A DNA stretch of 64,000 bases from Flavobacterium cupriresistens (GCF_020911925.1 NZ_CP087134.1:5270001-5334000), one strand, 5' to 3'. Shown: positions 47,369-56,702, counted from the stretch's first letter. Notes: generated from the sequence alone by a model not told the origin. A program made the numbers and translations.

Positions 47369-49120
47369 ATGAAAGAAGAACAAACCAGTCCGGCAGAAAA
47401 AGCATCGCAAGAATGTTTAAAGCAAGTGCTCAAGGCGATTGATGAGCATCAAAATTTTCTTGTTGAAGCTGGTGCTGGTGCAGGAAAGACTTATACGCTC
47501 ATTAAAGCACTAAAACATTTAATAGCAAAATATTCAGTAGAGTTTGAAAGAGCAAATAAGAAAATAGCTTGTATCACTTATACTAATGTTGCAAAAGATG
47601 AAATTAAATCTCGTACTGATAATCATCCAGTTATAATTGCCGATACAATTCATGCTTTTGCTTGGCAAGTTATGCAGGTTTTTCAAAAACCATTACGGGA
47701 CAGAATATCTGCTCTAGGGGACAAATGGGTTGCAAGAATTGAAGAGGCCGGTGGTATTACTGACCAGAAAGTCATTTATAATTTGGGATATCCCAAAATT
47801 ACTGAAACCGAGATTTTCTTGCATCATGACGATGTGATTAAACTCTTTACATCACTATTAGGCGACGTAAAATTTAGAAAGATATTCGCGAACAAATATC
47901 CAGTGCTGTTGATCGACGAATATCAAGATACTAACTTGTCATTAGCAAATACTTTGGTCGAGCATTTTATTGAAACCGAGCAAGGACCCTTGATTGGTTT
48001 TTTTGGAGACCACTGGCAAAAAATTTATGGTTCAAGCTCTTGCGGTCTGATACAAGCTTCAGATGGTAAATTACTTTCAATTGGAAAACAGGCTAATTTC
48101 AGATCGGACAAAAGCATTGTTGATGTGTTGAATAATATGCGGCCCGAATTACCTCAGCACGAACATGACCCAAATTCTGCTGGTGAAATCAGTGTTTATC
48201 ATACAAATAACTTTACAGGAGTGCGACGCACCGGAGCCCACTGGAATGGTGATTTACCCGAAGATGTAGCGCATGAAAGGTTGGAAACACTGAAAGAACT
48301 CCTGAGGGTTTCGGGATGGAATATAGCTCCTGAAACTACAAAAATATTAATGTTGACAAACAATGTCCTTGCTTCTGAACAAGGATATCAAACTGTTAGT
48401 TCTGCATTTTCTGATTCAGATGATTACCTGAAAAAGAACAATGAATACATTTCCTTTTTGACCGACACGGTAGAGATAGGTGCTGAGGCGTTTATAGAAA
48501 AGCGTTATGGCTTAATGATAGAAGCATTTAGAATAAATACCAATCGAATTAGAAGACATAACGATAAGCAGGTCTGGCATGACGCTATGATTCAACTAAA
48601 TGACGAACGTACCAATGGTACAATTGGCAGCGTTATAGATCTGCTTAAATTGACTTCAAAACCAAGGCTACCAAAGAAAATCGATGATCGTGAAAACCGC
48701 TTAGCGGTGGTTCGACTTCAGCCCGAAGCAGAGCGTAGTGAGGAGGATAAAAAATTTATAGCAAAATATGACGGTATACGAACAATTCCTTATCCTGAAA
48801 TCGGAAATTTATCGAAATACATAGATGACAAAACCATATATTCCACAAAGCACGGAGTCAAAGGTGCTCAATTTGAAAACGTAATTGTTGTGTTTGGAAG
48901 GGGTTGGAATCATTATAATTGGAATCAGATGCTTGAGCATGTCCACTCTGGAAATATACCTGAAGCCAATCGTGATGCCTTTGAAAGAAACAGAAATCTT
49001 TTTTACGTTGCGTGTTCGAGACCTAAGCATCGTCTAAGCCTTTTGTTCACACAAGAACTATCAGCTAATGCAATTCAAGGATTACAGCGTTGGTTTGGTA
49101 AAATAGTACAACCCATTTAA
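47369..49120 (+). CDS. UvrD/Rep-like helicase (GajB-like)
   Basis: The 583-residue protein is a superfamily 1 helicase: Walker A GAGAGKT (35-41), CITYTNVAKDEIKSR (motif Ia), VLLIDEYQDTN (183-187, motif II), GFFGDHWQKIYGS (motif III), NFRSDKSIVDVLN (motif IV), HGVKGAQFENVIVV (motif V) and VACSRPKHRL (motif VI). Coupled with the OLD nuclease upstream it forms a Gabija-like pair; GajB hydrolyses ATP on DNA ends and activates GajA. It starts five bases after the nuclease stop. Confidence 0.87.
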   Translation: MKEEQTSPAEKASQECLKQVLKAIDEHQNFLVEAGAGAGKTYTLIKALKHLIAKYSVEFERANKKIACITYTNVAKDEIKSRTDNHPVIIADTIHAFAWQVMQVFQKPLRDRISALGDKWVARIEEAGGITDQKVIYNLGYPKITETEIFLHHDDVIKLFTSLLGDVKFRKIFANKYPVLLIDEYQDTNLSLANTLVEHFIETEQGPLIGFFGDHWQKIYGSSSCGLIQASDGKLLSIGKQANFRSDKSIVDVLNNMRPELPQHEHDPNSAGEISVYHTNNFTGVRRTGAHWNGDLPEDVAHERLETLKELLRVSGWNIAPETTKILMLTNNVLASEQGYQTVSSAFSDSDDYLKKNNEYISFLTDTVEIGAEAFIEKRYGLMIEAFRINTNRIRRHNDKQVWHDAMIQLNDERTNGTIGSVIDLLKLTSKPRLPKKIDDRENRLAVVRLQPEAERSEEDKKFIAKYDGIRTIPYPEIGNLSKYIDDKTIYSTKHGVKGAQFENVIVVFGRGWNHYNWNQMLEHVHSGNIPEANRDAFERNRNLFYVACSRPKHRLSLLFTQELSANAIQGLQRWFGKIVQPI

Positions 49121-49358
49121 GACCTATTTACGATAAAGGTAGATAAGCCACTAAAAAGTAAACCTTTTAAATCTATTTGCGAAGGAACGCATTTTTAAAT
49201 GGTAAATAATTGAAAAACGAACTGAAGACCAAAAAAACAAAAAAATGTAATGTATAAATATTGATTACAAAAAAGCTAAATGAGCAACCAAACATAGATT
49301 CGATCACAGGTAAAAAAGAAATTCTTTTTATTGTTATATAGTGTTTTTAAAAATGTTA

Positions 49359-50432
49359 TTATTCCTCAGTATTTTTTACCTCAAGATAATTTGTGAGTTT
49401 CTCGAATTCTATTTTCTTTATGTAGTTTTCCATATAATCATAGTCGATGTGTCCCTTTTTATTTATCGGAAATAATAATTTTTGTCTTAACATTCGGGTT
49501 TCATTAAACTTATATGCATATTGGAACTTGGACTTTTGGTTTAAAATACTTGTTTTTATGAACAGATATAAAAATTCATTTCCTTCTACTTCTTTTAGGC
49601 TTAATCTTTTTACATCATCTGAAAATATAGCTTTGTAAGGATGATAAAAATTTTCTACAACACTTCCGTTGTAGTTTACTCCTAAAACATTCGAATCTAA
49701 AGAAGAATTGACATTTGAAACAAAATTTGTAATCCCATTATTTGAATCAGATGCACCAATAAATGGGGTTTCACCCTTAAACATATCCGCTTTTGTGAGT
49801 CTTTTACCGGCCTTTATGTTAAAAACATCTTCAATAAAAAATTCTCCCCACTCTTTTTTATTAAGTGTTTCAACCTCCTTGAAATCTTTTACTTGTTCTA
49901 ATTTTTTAGTTATGTAATTTTCAATTTGTCTATTTTTTTCATGCATTTTATCCTCTATATACTTTTCCATAAAAGCATAATCAGGTTTGCCTTTGGAATT
50001 TACAGGCAATAGGATTTTTTCTCTTTGAATTCTTTTGTCGTTTATTTCCCTATTAAAACCATACTTCTCATTTAGTCTTTTTGCAATACTTGATATAAAT
50101 AAGTAAACGTTTTTACTAAAATTTTTATTCTCAAGTTTGGTAACGTGATCACTTGCTACAAATGAAAATGGCTGAAAAAAAGTTGCACCTACACTACCAC
50201 TATTAGCAATTGTTAAACACTTTTCAAATTTTCTAACATTTTCTGTATTTCCTATAAAGCCATCAACACCATTATTTAATGCTGTTGATGAAATGTAAGG
50301 TTGAATACCTGCTTTGTGATCATCTTTTTTTAATCGTTTTCCTCTTTGAATACTTGGAAAAATTTCGTTTAAATTGAATTCACTCCACTTAATATCTTTT
50401 AAGTCCATTCTAATAAGATTATTAATTATCAA
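49359..50432 (-). CDS. BcgI-like type IIB restriction specificity subunit (S)
   Basis: The 357-residue protein has two similar target-recognition halves: about 1-165 (WSEFNLNEIFPSIQRGKRLKK... QPYISSTALNNGVDGFIG) and about 190-345 (WGEFFIEDVFNIKAGKRLTK... TPFIGASDSNNGITNFV), separated by helices (IENYITKKLEQVKDF). This is the HsdS-like design. It overlaps the end of the R-M gene by 11 bases, as in BcgI where the B subunit follows A. It gives the sequence specificity; the recognised site cannot be deduced by eye. Confidence 0.87.
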   Translation of the reverse strand: MIINNLIRMDLKDIKWSEFNLNEIFPSIQRGKRLKKDDHKAGIQPYISSTALNNGVDGFIGNTENVRKFEKCLTIANSGSVGATFFQPFSFVASDHVTKLENKNFSKNVYLFISSIAKRLNEKYGFNREINDKRIQREKILLPVNSKGKPDYAFMEKYIEDKMHEKNRQIENYITKKLEQVKDFKEVETLNKKEWGEFFIEDVFNIKAGKRLTKADMFKGETPFIGASDSNNGITNFVSNVNSSLDSNVLGVNYNGSVVENFYHPYKAIFSDDVKRLSLKEVEGNEFLYLFIKTSILNQKSKFQYAYKFNETRMLRQKLLFPINKKGHIDYDYMENYIKKIEFEKLTNYLEVKNTEE

Positions 50433-52320
50433 ACAAATATTGTTTGCCTTGCAAAACCATATTTAATTCAAATGTTAGATAGTTTGCAATGGTCTTTTCA
50501 AAGTCATCTGCATTAGGAATTTCATCATTGAAATAGTAAAACGAATGTAACCATTCATCTTCAGGCTCAATAGTAGTTTTTACGCAAAATTTTGTTTCGG
50601 CTTCAATGCGGTTAAACCATACATCTAATAAATGCTGTTTTTTGTCTTTAGCGTGGATGGTCTCAACAAGACCTCTATGTTTTTGAACTTCAAATCCATC
50701 GTTTTCAAAGTTAATAAACTTTACTTTCTTGTCTTTGTAATGTGGAACACCTGCAGTAAAAACTGCAATACAGGGATTTGTTCCTACTCCATAGAACGTA
50801 TTTTTATTTAGTGTAATCACCCCTTCCAGAGTGTGATGTTTTAAAATATTTTCTTTTATTGCCTGCTCTTCCTTAGTTTTACCTGTCATAGAAGATTGAG
50901 GTACAATTACAATTACTTTACCATCTTGTACGATAGAATTTAGTAAATGTTCAGTAAAATTAATCTCGTATAAATTCGTATTGTTTTTACTCCCCATTGA
51001 GTAAGGTGGATTCATCATTCCAATTGTACAACCTTTTTCCTGTAATAAGGACGAGTTAAATTTCAAAAAATCTTCTTGTTCAAGATTACTTTTTCCATCA
51101 CCACGCAAAATCATATTTGTGGTAGCAATAGTAAACATATAAGGTTGGAGTTCTAAACCATGCAGCTGGTTTTTCCTAATATTTTTTTGCTCTTCTGGAC
51201 TATCCGTTTTTTGTAACATATTATGCATAGATGCGATTAAAAAACCTGCTGTTCCACAGCAAGGGTCTAAAATCGAGTCCGAAGGTTTTAATTCTACCAA
51301 GTCACAAAACAACTCCGTAACGTGCTTTGGTGTTAGTACAATGCCTAAAGATTGGCCATCTCCACCAGAGTACGACATAAATTCCCCATAAAATCTTCCC
51401 AAATAATCTTCAGCAGACTGTATGTATTTAATATTTTTATAAATGTTCTCGTATAAAAAATCTGTAAAGTGCTTTAAGGGCGTTTTCTTTAAATATTCAT
51501 TTTCTTCATTGATAGCTTTGGTGTCTTTTATCACCAAAAATTGGCTAAGTAATTTATCCTTTTTTACTTGAGGAGAAACATTAGCTCTTTTTAAGTTTTT
51601 TTCAATGGCCTCGTATATTTTTTCGCCATCAGTTGTAGATTGGTCACCAGTAAGACTTTCAATACTGAAACCTTTATGTTCCATTTCCCTCAATGCCAAA
51701 AGTATACCCGAAACTATAAGTGGTTTATCTTTGTCTTGAATACTGCCATAATTTCTTAAATCTTCATGTAAATTTTTGGCATCCTTTAGAATTTCTTCTG
51801 TTGTTTTATCCTCTGGTGTCTGTTCTTTAAGTATGTTTTTTGTGTAGTATTCATCAATATTTTTTTCATTGAAAAGTGTAAACGTTTCTACGTCGTCAAG
51901 TTCTTTGTACCCACCTCTTTCATCAATAAATATAGGCGTTATTTTGTGTCTTTTTTCGTTTCCTGAAACTCCAAAGACTATGAATTTTTTGTAATTAGTC
52001 TTTTGAGCCAAATGTTTTCCATAAAACAAAGCACCATTTACAGCGTAATTCTTCACACTAGGTATCTCGTTACAAATTAAGTCTTTTTCGTTTCTCTTAA
52101 AATGTAATGATACATCTGATTTATTTTCAATAAGTAAAACAAAATCTTTTACAACTCCGCAATATTCTGGAAAACCAACTTTACCTGTACCCGCTTTTGA
52201 TGCTGATTTTAAAGCATTATCGATTTCTTTAATGTTACTGCCTTGTGGGTGTAAATCAACATTTGCTTCTTTAAGCATCTCATAAACCCACAAATCTGTT
52301 AATATTTCTTTTTTTGCCAT
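50422..52320 (-). CDS. BcgI-like type IIB restriction-modification protein (nuclease plus methylase)
   Basis: The 632-residue protein has an N-terminal nuclease domain with P51-E52, then E65-N66-K67 (PE-x12-ENK pattern of type IIB/IIG enzymes), and a C-terminal N6-adenine methylase with motif I DPCCGTAGF (352-360) and NPPY (437-440). Its length is close to that of BcgI A (637 residues). With the S subunit it should methylate both strands and cut on both sides of an asymmetric bipartite site. A separate HsdR is not needed and not present. No clear promoter was found upstream. Confidence 0.87.
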   Translation of the reverse strand: MAKKEILTDLWVYEMLKEANVDLHPQGSNIKEIDNALKSASKAGTGKVGFPEYCGVVKDFVLLIENKSDVSLHFKRNEKDLICNEIPSVKNYAVNGALFYGKHLAQKTNYKKFIVFGVSGNEKRHKITPIFIDERGGYKELDDVETFTLFNEKNIDEYYTKNILKEQTPEDKTTEEILKDAKNLHEDLRNYGSIQDKDKPLIVSGILLALREMEHKGFSIESLTGDQSTTDGEKIYEAIEKNLKRANVSPQVKKDKLLSQFLVIKDTKAINEENEYLKKTPLKHFTDFLYENIYKNIKYIQSAEDYLGRFYGEFMSYSGGDGQSLGIVLTPKHVTELFCDLVELKPSDSILDPCCGTAGFLIASMHNMLQKTDSPEEQKNIRKNQLHGLELQPYMFTIATTNMILRGDGKSNLEQEDFLKFNSSLLQEKGCTIGMMNPPYSMGSKNNTNLYEINFTEHLLNSIVQDGKVIVIVPQSSMTGKTKEEQAIKENILKHHTLEGVITLNKNTFYGVGTNPCIAVFTAGVPHYKDKKVKFINFENDGFEVQKHRGLVETIHAKDKKQHLLDVWFNRIEAETKFCVKTTIEPEDEWLHSFYYFNDEIPNADDFEKTIANYLTFELNMVLQGKQYLFDN

Positions 52321-52593
52321 TTATACTCGATTATAAATCATATCTAATTGTTGGTAAAGTTAATTTTTTTTTACTGTTATACATGTAAAATGCATGCAAA
52401 TTGTTACTCGTACTCGGATTGATTTTGATTAGAATGCATATACAAATCCGTTTGTCGAGGCTTTAATTACAATTGAAATATTTCTTAGCATTCATGGTTA
52501 CCACTTTGAAACTTACATCACATATTTTATTAATAACACAGTGATCATAATGTTGTATTGTATTAGCATTTTTAATACATTTACACATATAGA
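52321..52593. other. Intergenic region upstream of the restriction genes
   Basis: No credible gene is seen. The region is AT-rich and should hold the promoter for the BcgI-like operon, but no box of good quality was found. Confidence 0.35.
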
Positions 52594-52756
52594 AGTACAT
52601 TGACTGACTGCAATTAAATTGATCAAGGAAACAAAGGACTACAAGGTAAGTCATTATAAATGAGACCTATTCGGCTACCCTTTTTGGAAGAGTACTTGAG
52701 AATACCAATAAAATCAACGAATTAAGGAATAGGCATGTAATCCTGCCACCCCGACA
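52594..52756 (+). repeat. Dispersed 160-base repeat, copy A
   Basis: This block matches the block at 57089-57250 at about three quarters of positions, including GTAAGTCATTA, GAGACCTATT, and AATTAAGGAATAG; its start (AGTACAT, ACTGACTG) also matches a short copy at 56649. It lies just before the integrase fragment. It may be a recombination remnant or a regulatory leader that has been copied. Confidence 0.6.
52739..52756 (+). other. Possible tRNA 3' end remnant (attachment-site candidate)
   Basis: AATCCTGCCACCCCGACA has the order of a tRNA 3' end: end of the T-loop (AATCC), 3' strand of the T-stem (TGCCA), acceptor strand CCCCGAC and discriminator A. The 5' part of a tRNA is not present. A terminator follows at 52776, and an integrase fragment lies downstream, which fits an attachment end of an element that targets a tRNA gene. 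The match could also be chance. Confidence 0.35.
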
Positions 52757-52775
52757 ACTTAGTTGTTAATTCGCA

Positions 52776-52812
52776 AAAAAGCCTGTAAGTCAAACGATTT
52801 ACAGGTCTTTTT
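52776..52812 (+). terminator. Intrinsic terminator
   Basis: CCTGTAA (52782-52788) pairs with TTACAGG (52799-52805), with A-run/T-run extension (AAAAA before, CTTTTT after). It resembles terminators found right after tRNA genes in flavobacteria. Confidence 0.7.
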
Positions 52813-52852
52813 ATTTATTCCACTCCAAAATATTCAAGTTTTATCAAAGAAA

Positions 52853-53152
52853 ATGGCATCTGCCATTAATACCTCCGAGTGGGACATCGAAAAAGGCATG
52901 GCGAGGAGAAGTCGTAAGGAGACTACTGAACTTAATATGTTACTTAATCAGTTCAATACCAATATTATCAGTATTTATCAACAGATGATTCTTTCAGATC
53001 TTACTTATAGATTTCTATTAGACTTTGAAAGCTATCTCTTTAATCATCTACCTAAAGATCACCAAAAACCCTTAACAATAATGGACTTGCAACAAAAAGT
53101 CGGGCAAATTTTCCAAGACCTATACCACACTTTTTATTTTATAAAATTCTAG
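52853..53152 (+). pseudogene. Fragment of a tyrosine site-specific recombinase
   Basis: The reading frame begins well with the arm/core-binding region of Bacteroidota phage-integrase-type recombinases (NTSEWDIEKGMARRSRKETT, then LNMLLNQFNTNIISIYQQMI), followed by a partial core-binding helix (FLLDFESYLFNHLPK). The catalytic domain (Arg, HxxR, Tyr) is missing; the frame ends after 100 residues and the next 290 bases do not continue it in any frame I could follow. The 30 codons before 52853 are also not integrase-like. It is a remnant. Confidence 0.65.
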
Positions 53153-53444
53153 TTCCATTTCTTTAGCTACCTTTTTATCCGTTTCGCATCGGAAAATGTT
53201 CTGGTTGGATAGTCTGATTCTTGTGTTTTATATGTAGGTATGTAATGGAAAAAATAAGATTATTGATTACATACTAAAACGAGAAGTTTTTACGAAATCA
53301 AAAAACACGTAATTATACGTATGTTAATAAAATATCAAAACTATACATTTACACTTACAAACACATATAAGTATGTGAATAAGTTTTCATATCAACATCA
53401 AAACTTAAAACATCTTGCTTAGGTAGTTTTATTAACTTATTCAT

Positions 53445-55112
53445 TTGCTAATGTTTAAAAAGTCAAACAAAAAGGAGATTGGGGTTTTAATAATCACTGT
53501 ATTATTATTTCTAAGTTCAAATCTTGTCTATTCGCAATCAAAGGAAACAATAGTCACTTATGATATTGACAAACGTGACTTTGAGGGCATCTTACCATTT
53601 GATGAAAGTTTTAAAATCAAGTTCAAATCCACAAAACCTATATCGTTAATACAAGTCAAATATAAGATCGACCAGAAAGGTCTCATAGATGATCAGTTTA
53701 AAAAGAAATATTATTTCCAAAAAGATGCTGATGTTGTAAACGGATATCTGACTTCCGATTTAAGAAATGTATCCTTTCAATCTTTCTCCATAGGAGGCAT
53801 CGGTCCGTTGCACCCAAATACTCCTTACATCTTCGAATTTTATATTTATGAAAAGATTAATGCTACCGACAATACAGCAAATTCCCTGAAAGCGGATGTG
53901 GAAAAGTTCATTAATAAACTTTATTTGAATACTGATGTATTACCTGATCCAGGAACTATTACAGGTCAATTTAATTCGGTACTTCAAAAATATGTTACTA
54001 ATTTATATGATGAGGAAGGTAATGCTTTAACGGTTCAAAATATATTTTCATCAGACTTACAGAATTATAAAAGTGATCTTACGATTGCCAAGACAAAAAT
54101 TGAACAGGCAATAAAGAATAATGATAGCGATGCATTGCAAATTGAACCTTCAGATTTTGGTGCTAATTTCTGTAACTTGATTGAAAACCTAGATTCCAAA
54201 AACTTAGTTAACCCGGATCTACTTGATGAACCTATGAGCCTATTAATAGAAGGATATAGTAATGTAACCCTTAAAGAAATGATTAATTTTTATAAACTTA
54301 ATTGTAACAGAGACTTTACATATTCATCATCAATAATCAATGGAAGAGCTAAATATAATAATAAGCTGGAACTACAAGTACTTCCAAAAGAGCAGAGGTA
54401 TAAAAACATTGAATCGCTAGAGCTATTAAAGTCGTCAATTATATTGATGAACAAACTTAAATTGAAAAGTGGTAATTCTCATTATTTTCGTAGAGCTATT
54501 GATTCTAGTGTTAACACATTATTAGACAACATAATAACAGAAGAGAAAATAATTAATGATAACCGAACTAAAATTTCGGAACTGAATGCCGATACGCCCA
54601 ACATATTATTGAATAAGTTTTCACAGACGGCATTCAGGAATGATTATAAAGCCATTACCGAAGTTGAAAGTGCTGCTACACCCTACATAAACTTGGATTT
54701 AGGAGTGCTATACGCCAGTGAATTAAAAGACGTATTTGCCTTACAAACTGTAAACTTTCATTTATTGCCAGTTAACAGAAATGCACTATTTTCGGAATTA
54801 AAAGGATGGGATAAATTTTTTAAACAAGCTTGTTTGCAGGTAGGATTGGCCCAACGGTTAGGACCTACTGACGAATCATATCATACTTTTTTGACAGGTG
54901 ACCTCGGTACTCCATATGTGGGCTTGGGATTCAGGGTCAATAGAATTCTAAGAGTCAGCACAGGAATGATTGTTTACCGAGAAGAAAATAATAATCCTAT
55001 AATAACTGATAAAATAACAAAAGGTTCCTTTTCATTTACTATTACCATTAATTCGGCTCTGTCATCAGCATTAGGACTTGTTGGTGGTATCTTTAAAGGG
55101 GTCAATAAATAA
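53445..55112 (+). CDS. Exported protein of unknown family, barrel-like C-terminus
   Basis: I do not recognise this 555-residue protein. It has a signal peptide (VLIITVLLFLSSNLVYSQ), an N-terminal beta-sandwich-like region (KIKFKSTKPISLIQVKYKID), a long helical middle, and a C-terminal region with membrane beta-strand patterns (LGLGFRVNRILRVSTGMIVY-like, KGSFSFTITINSALSSALG). It is probably periplasmic or outer-membrane located. Two further genes follow within 10 bases or overlapping, forming one operon with an unnamed protein and a lipoprotein. Confidence 0.75.
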   Translation: MLMFKKSNKKEIGVLIITVLLFLSSNLVYSQSKETIVTYDIDKRDFEGILPFDESFKIKFKSTKPISLIQVKYKIDQKGLIDDQFKKKYYFQKDADVVNGYLTSDLRNVSFQSFSIGGIGPLHPNTPYIFEFYIYEKINATDNTANSLKADVEKFINKLYLNTDVLPDPGTITGQFNSVLQKYVTNLYDEEGNALTVQNIFSSDLQNYKSDLTIAKTKIEQAIKNNDSDALQIEPSDFGANFCNLIENLDSKNLVNPDLLDEPMSLLIEGYSNVTLKEMINFYKLNCNRDFTYSSSIINGRAKYNNKLELQVLPKEQRYKNIESLELLKSSIILMNKLKLKSGNSHYFRRAIDSSVNTLLDNIITEEKIINDNRTKISELNADTPNILLNKFSQTAFRNDYKAITEVESAATPYINLDLGVLYASELKDVFALQTVNFHLLPVNRNALFSELKGWDKFFKQACLQVGLAQRLGPTDESYHTFLTGDLGTPYVGLGFRVNRILRVSTGMIVYREENNNPIITDKITKGSFSFTITINSALSSALGLVGGIFKGVNK

Positions 55113-55121
55113 TCATTTACC

Positions 55122-55538
55122 ATGGCAGGAATTATACTAAGCAGACCGAAAATTACAAACCAGTCACCAGTTGCCCAACTCAGATTTGAGGCAGATGGAA
55201 GTAAATTGGTTAGTGAAGAATGTCAATTAACTATCGAAATAACATTTGCAAATGGAGAGGAAATGGATTGTGCAGTGCGGGTCTCTATCGATAAAACTCT
55301 TCACAGCTATTTTACTATTGATCCCAATACAGTAAATTCGAACAAATATGAGATATATCGATATTATGGTAAAGTAAAGAGTGGTAAAACGGACACCTTT
55401 AAATTCCGCTTAAAATCTGATAAATCTATCGAAGATATTAAGGCCTTTGCATCACCTATAATCATAATAATAACAGTTTATAATTGCAAGTCTAATAATC
55501 TAAGGAAGAGTGAATCTGTCAATTGGGCTATTATCTAA
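55122..55538 (+). CDS. Unknown small beta-rich protein
   Basis: The 138-residue protein has no signal peptide and is rich in beta-strand patterns (LTIEITFANGEEMDCAVRV, SPIIIIITVYNCK), suggesting an Ig-like sandwich. It begins ten bases after the exported protein and ends close to the next gene. It may be an effector or partner of the two neighbours; no family is recognised. Confidence 0.65.
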   Translation: MAGIILSRPKITNQSPVAQLRFEADGSKLVSEECQLTIEITFANGEEMDCAVRVSIDKTLHSYFTIDPNTVNSNKYEIYRYYGKVKSGKTDTFKFRLKSDKSIEDIKAFASPIIIIITVYNCKSNNLRKSESVNWAII

Positions 55539-55549
55539 ATCAAATAAGA

Positions 55550-56638
55550 ATGATTATGTATAAAAAAAATCAGTCCATCTATATTGCCCTTTTCTTGGCA
55601 GTATTTTTATGTTTCTCCTGTGATAGTAAAGACGATGACAGGGTTTCTAATGATGCAATAATATATCTTACTGTTATGGATGAGAATGATTCCCCAGTAA
55701 TAGAAGTACCAGGTGATGGGGAAACATTATTAAAATTGCAGGCAAAAATACCAGTAAATGCTGATGCTAAATATAGAAAAGTTACTTTTAGGACATCAAA
55801 TGGACAATTCTTATCATCAACTACAAATACAATGTATGAGAAAACTGTTGATGCTAACGGAATAGCCGAGGTTTTCTTGAAAGTTCCTCTTAATCATGAC
55901 CCATTGTTTCTTTCTGCAGAAATTGGTGCAGACGCTAATAAATATATTTCTGAGCAACATATAACACTCCTTAATGTTGGTGAAATTATCAATTTAGACA
56001 TTTTAGATAATAATGGGAATCCTATAAGCAGTGAAATTAGGGCCGATGGAAATACAATCCTTACTGTAAAAGCAACTGTGAATTTTAATTCTAATGCTAT
56101 AGGGTCTATTAAATTTATAACATCAGCAGGTAATTTTTTAGGGATTAATAACGCTAATAGTACGGTAGCTATAAATGGCAATGTTGCAACTATTCAGTTG
56201 AAGGTGCCAAAAACTGTAGGTGGAGTCTATCTTCGGGCTGAAGCATTAACCAATTCTAATATATTTAAAAACGGTACTTTGCCATTGACAAGAGCATTTG
56301 CTGATAATATCATTCTCGAACCTAGTAGATTATCCATTGACTCATCAGATGACTTAGTAATAATAAACACTTATCTTACAAGGAATATTGGGTATGTCAG
56401 CATTGGAAGCACAGCTCAATATAAAGCGTTTCAGTTAGATAATAACAATAATGAAGTGGAGGTTGGCAGATTTACAGGTCTTGCAGAGGCCTTTACAAAT
56501 GACAGTAGTCTAATTTCTTCTGTGAAATTTGTACCTGACACTGGGGATATAAACTTTACAGAGCCTATAATAATTAGAGTATCAGCAAGGAATGACAATG
56601 ACCAAGAGATTCAGCGGAGTTTTATTTTAAATAATTAA
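55550..56638 (+). CDS. Lipoprotein with Ig-like (invasin/Big-type) repeats
   Basis: The protein has about 362 residues from the ATG at 55550, chosen because it follows directly on a hydrophobic lead; an upstream ATG at 55523 would overlap the previous gene by 16 bases. A lipobox (LCFSCDSK) anchors it. Two repeated segments (ETLLKLQAKIPVNADAKYRKVTF and NTILTVKATVNFNSNAIGSIKF, each ending in a GVYLRAE/PLFLSAE strand) are of invasin-type Ig folds. It is probably surface exposed. Confidence 0.75.
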   Translation: MIMYKKNQSIYIALFLAVFLCFSCDSKDDDRVSNDAIIYLTVMDENDSPVIEVPGDGETLLKLQAKIPVNADAKYRKVTFRTSNGQFLSSTTNTMYEKTVDANGIAEVFLKVPLNHDPLFLSAEIGADANKYISEQHITLLNVGEIINLDILDNNGNPISSEIRADGNTILTVKATVNFNSNAIGSIKFITSAGNFLGINNANSTVAINGNVATIQLKVPKTVGGVYLRAEALTNSNIFKNGTLPLTRAFADNIILEPSRLSIDSSDDLVIINTYLTRNIGYVSIGSTAQYKAFQLDNNNNEVEVGRFTGLAEAFTNDSSLISSVKFVPDTGDINFTEPIIIRVSARNDNDQEIQRSFILNN

Positions 56639-56648
56639 CCCTACCTGT

Positions 56649-56700
56649 AAGTACATCAACTGACTGAAATTAGATTAATAAAAGAGTTAAAAAAGGGATT
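56649..56700 (+). repeat. Dispersed repeat, partial copy B
   Basis: AAGTACATCAACTGACTG and the following AATTAGATTAATAAAAG match the first 50 bases of copy A (52594) and more weakly copy C. It lies 10 bases after the lipoprotein stop and at the right end of the three-gene module. Confidence 0.5.
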
Positions 56701-56702
56701 GT

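Noticed and set aside
49359..52320. Classical type I restriction system (HsdM plus HsdS)
   Set aside because: The methylase protein carries its own N-terminal PE-x12-ENK nuclease, no HsdR gene is adjacent, and sizes match the BcgI A/B pair.
52594..52756. A complete tRNA gene
   Set aside because: Only an 18-base 3' end-like string is present; no matching 5' acceptor strand, D-arm or anticodon arm can be folded upstream.
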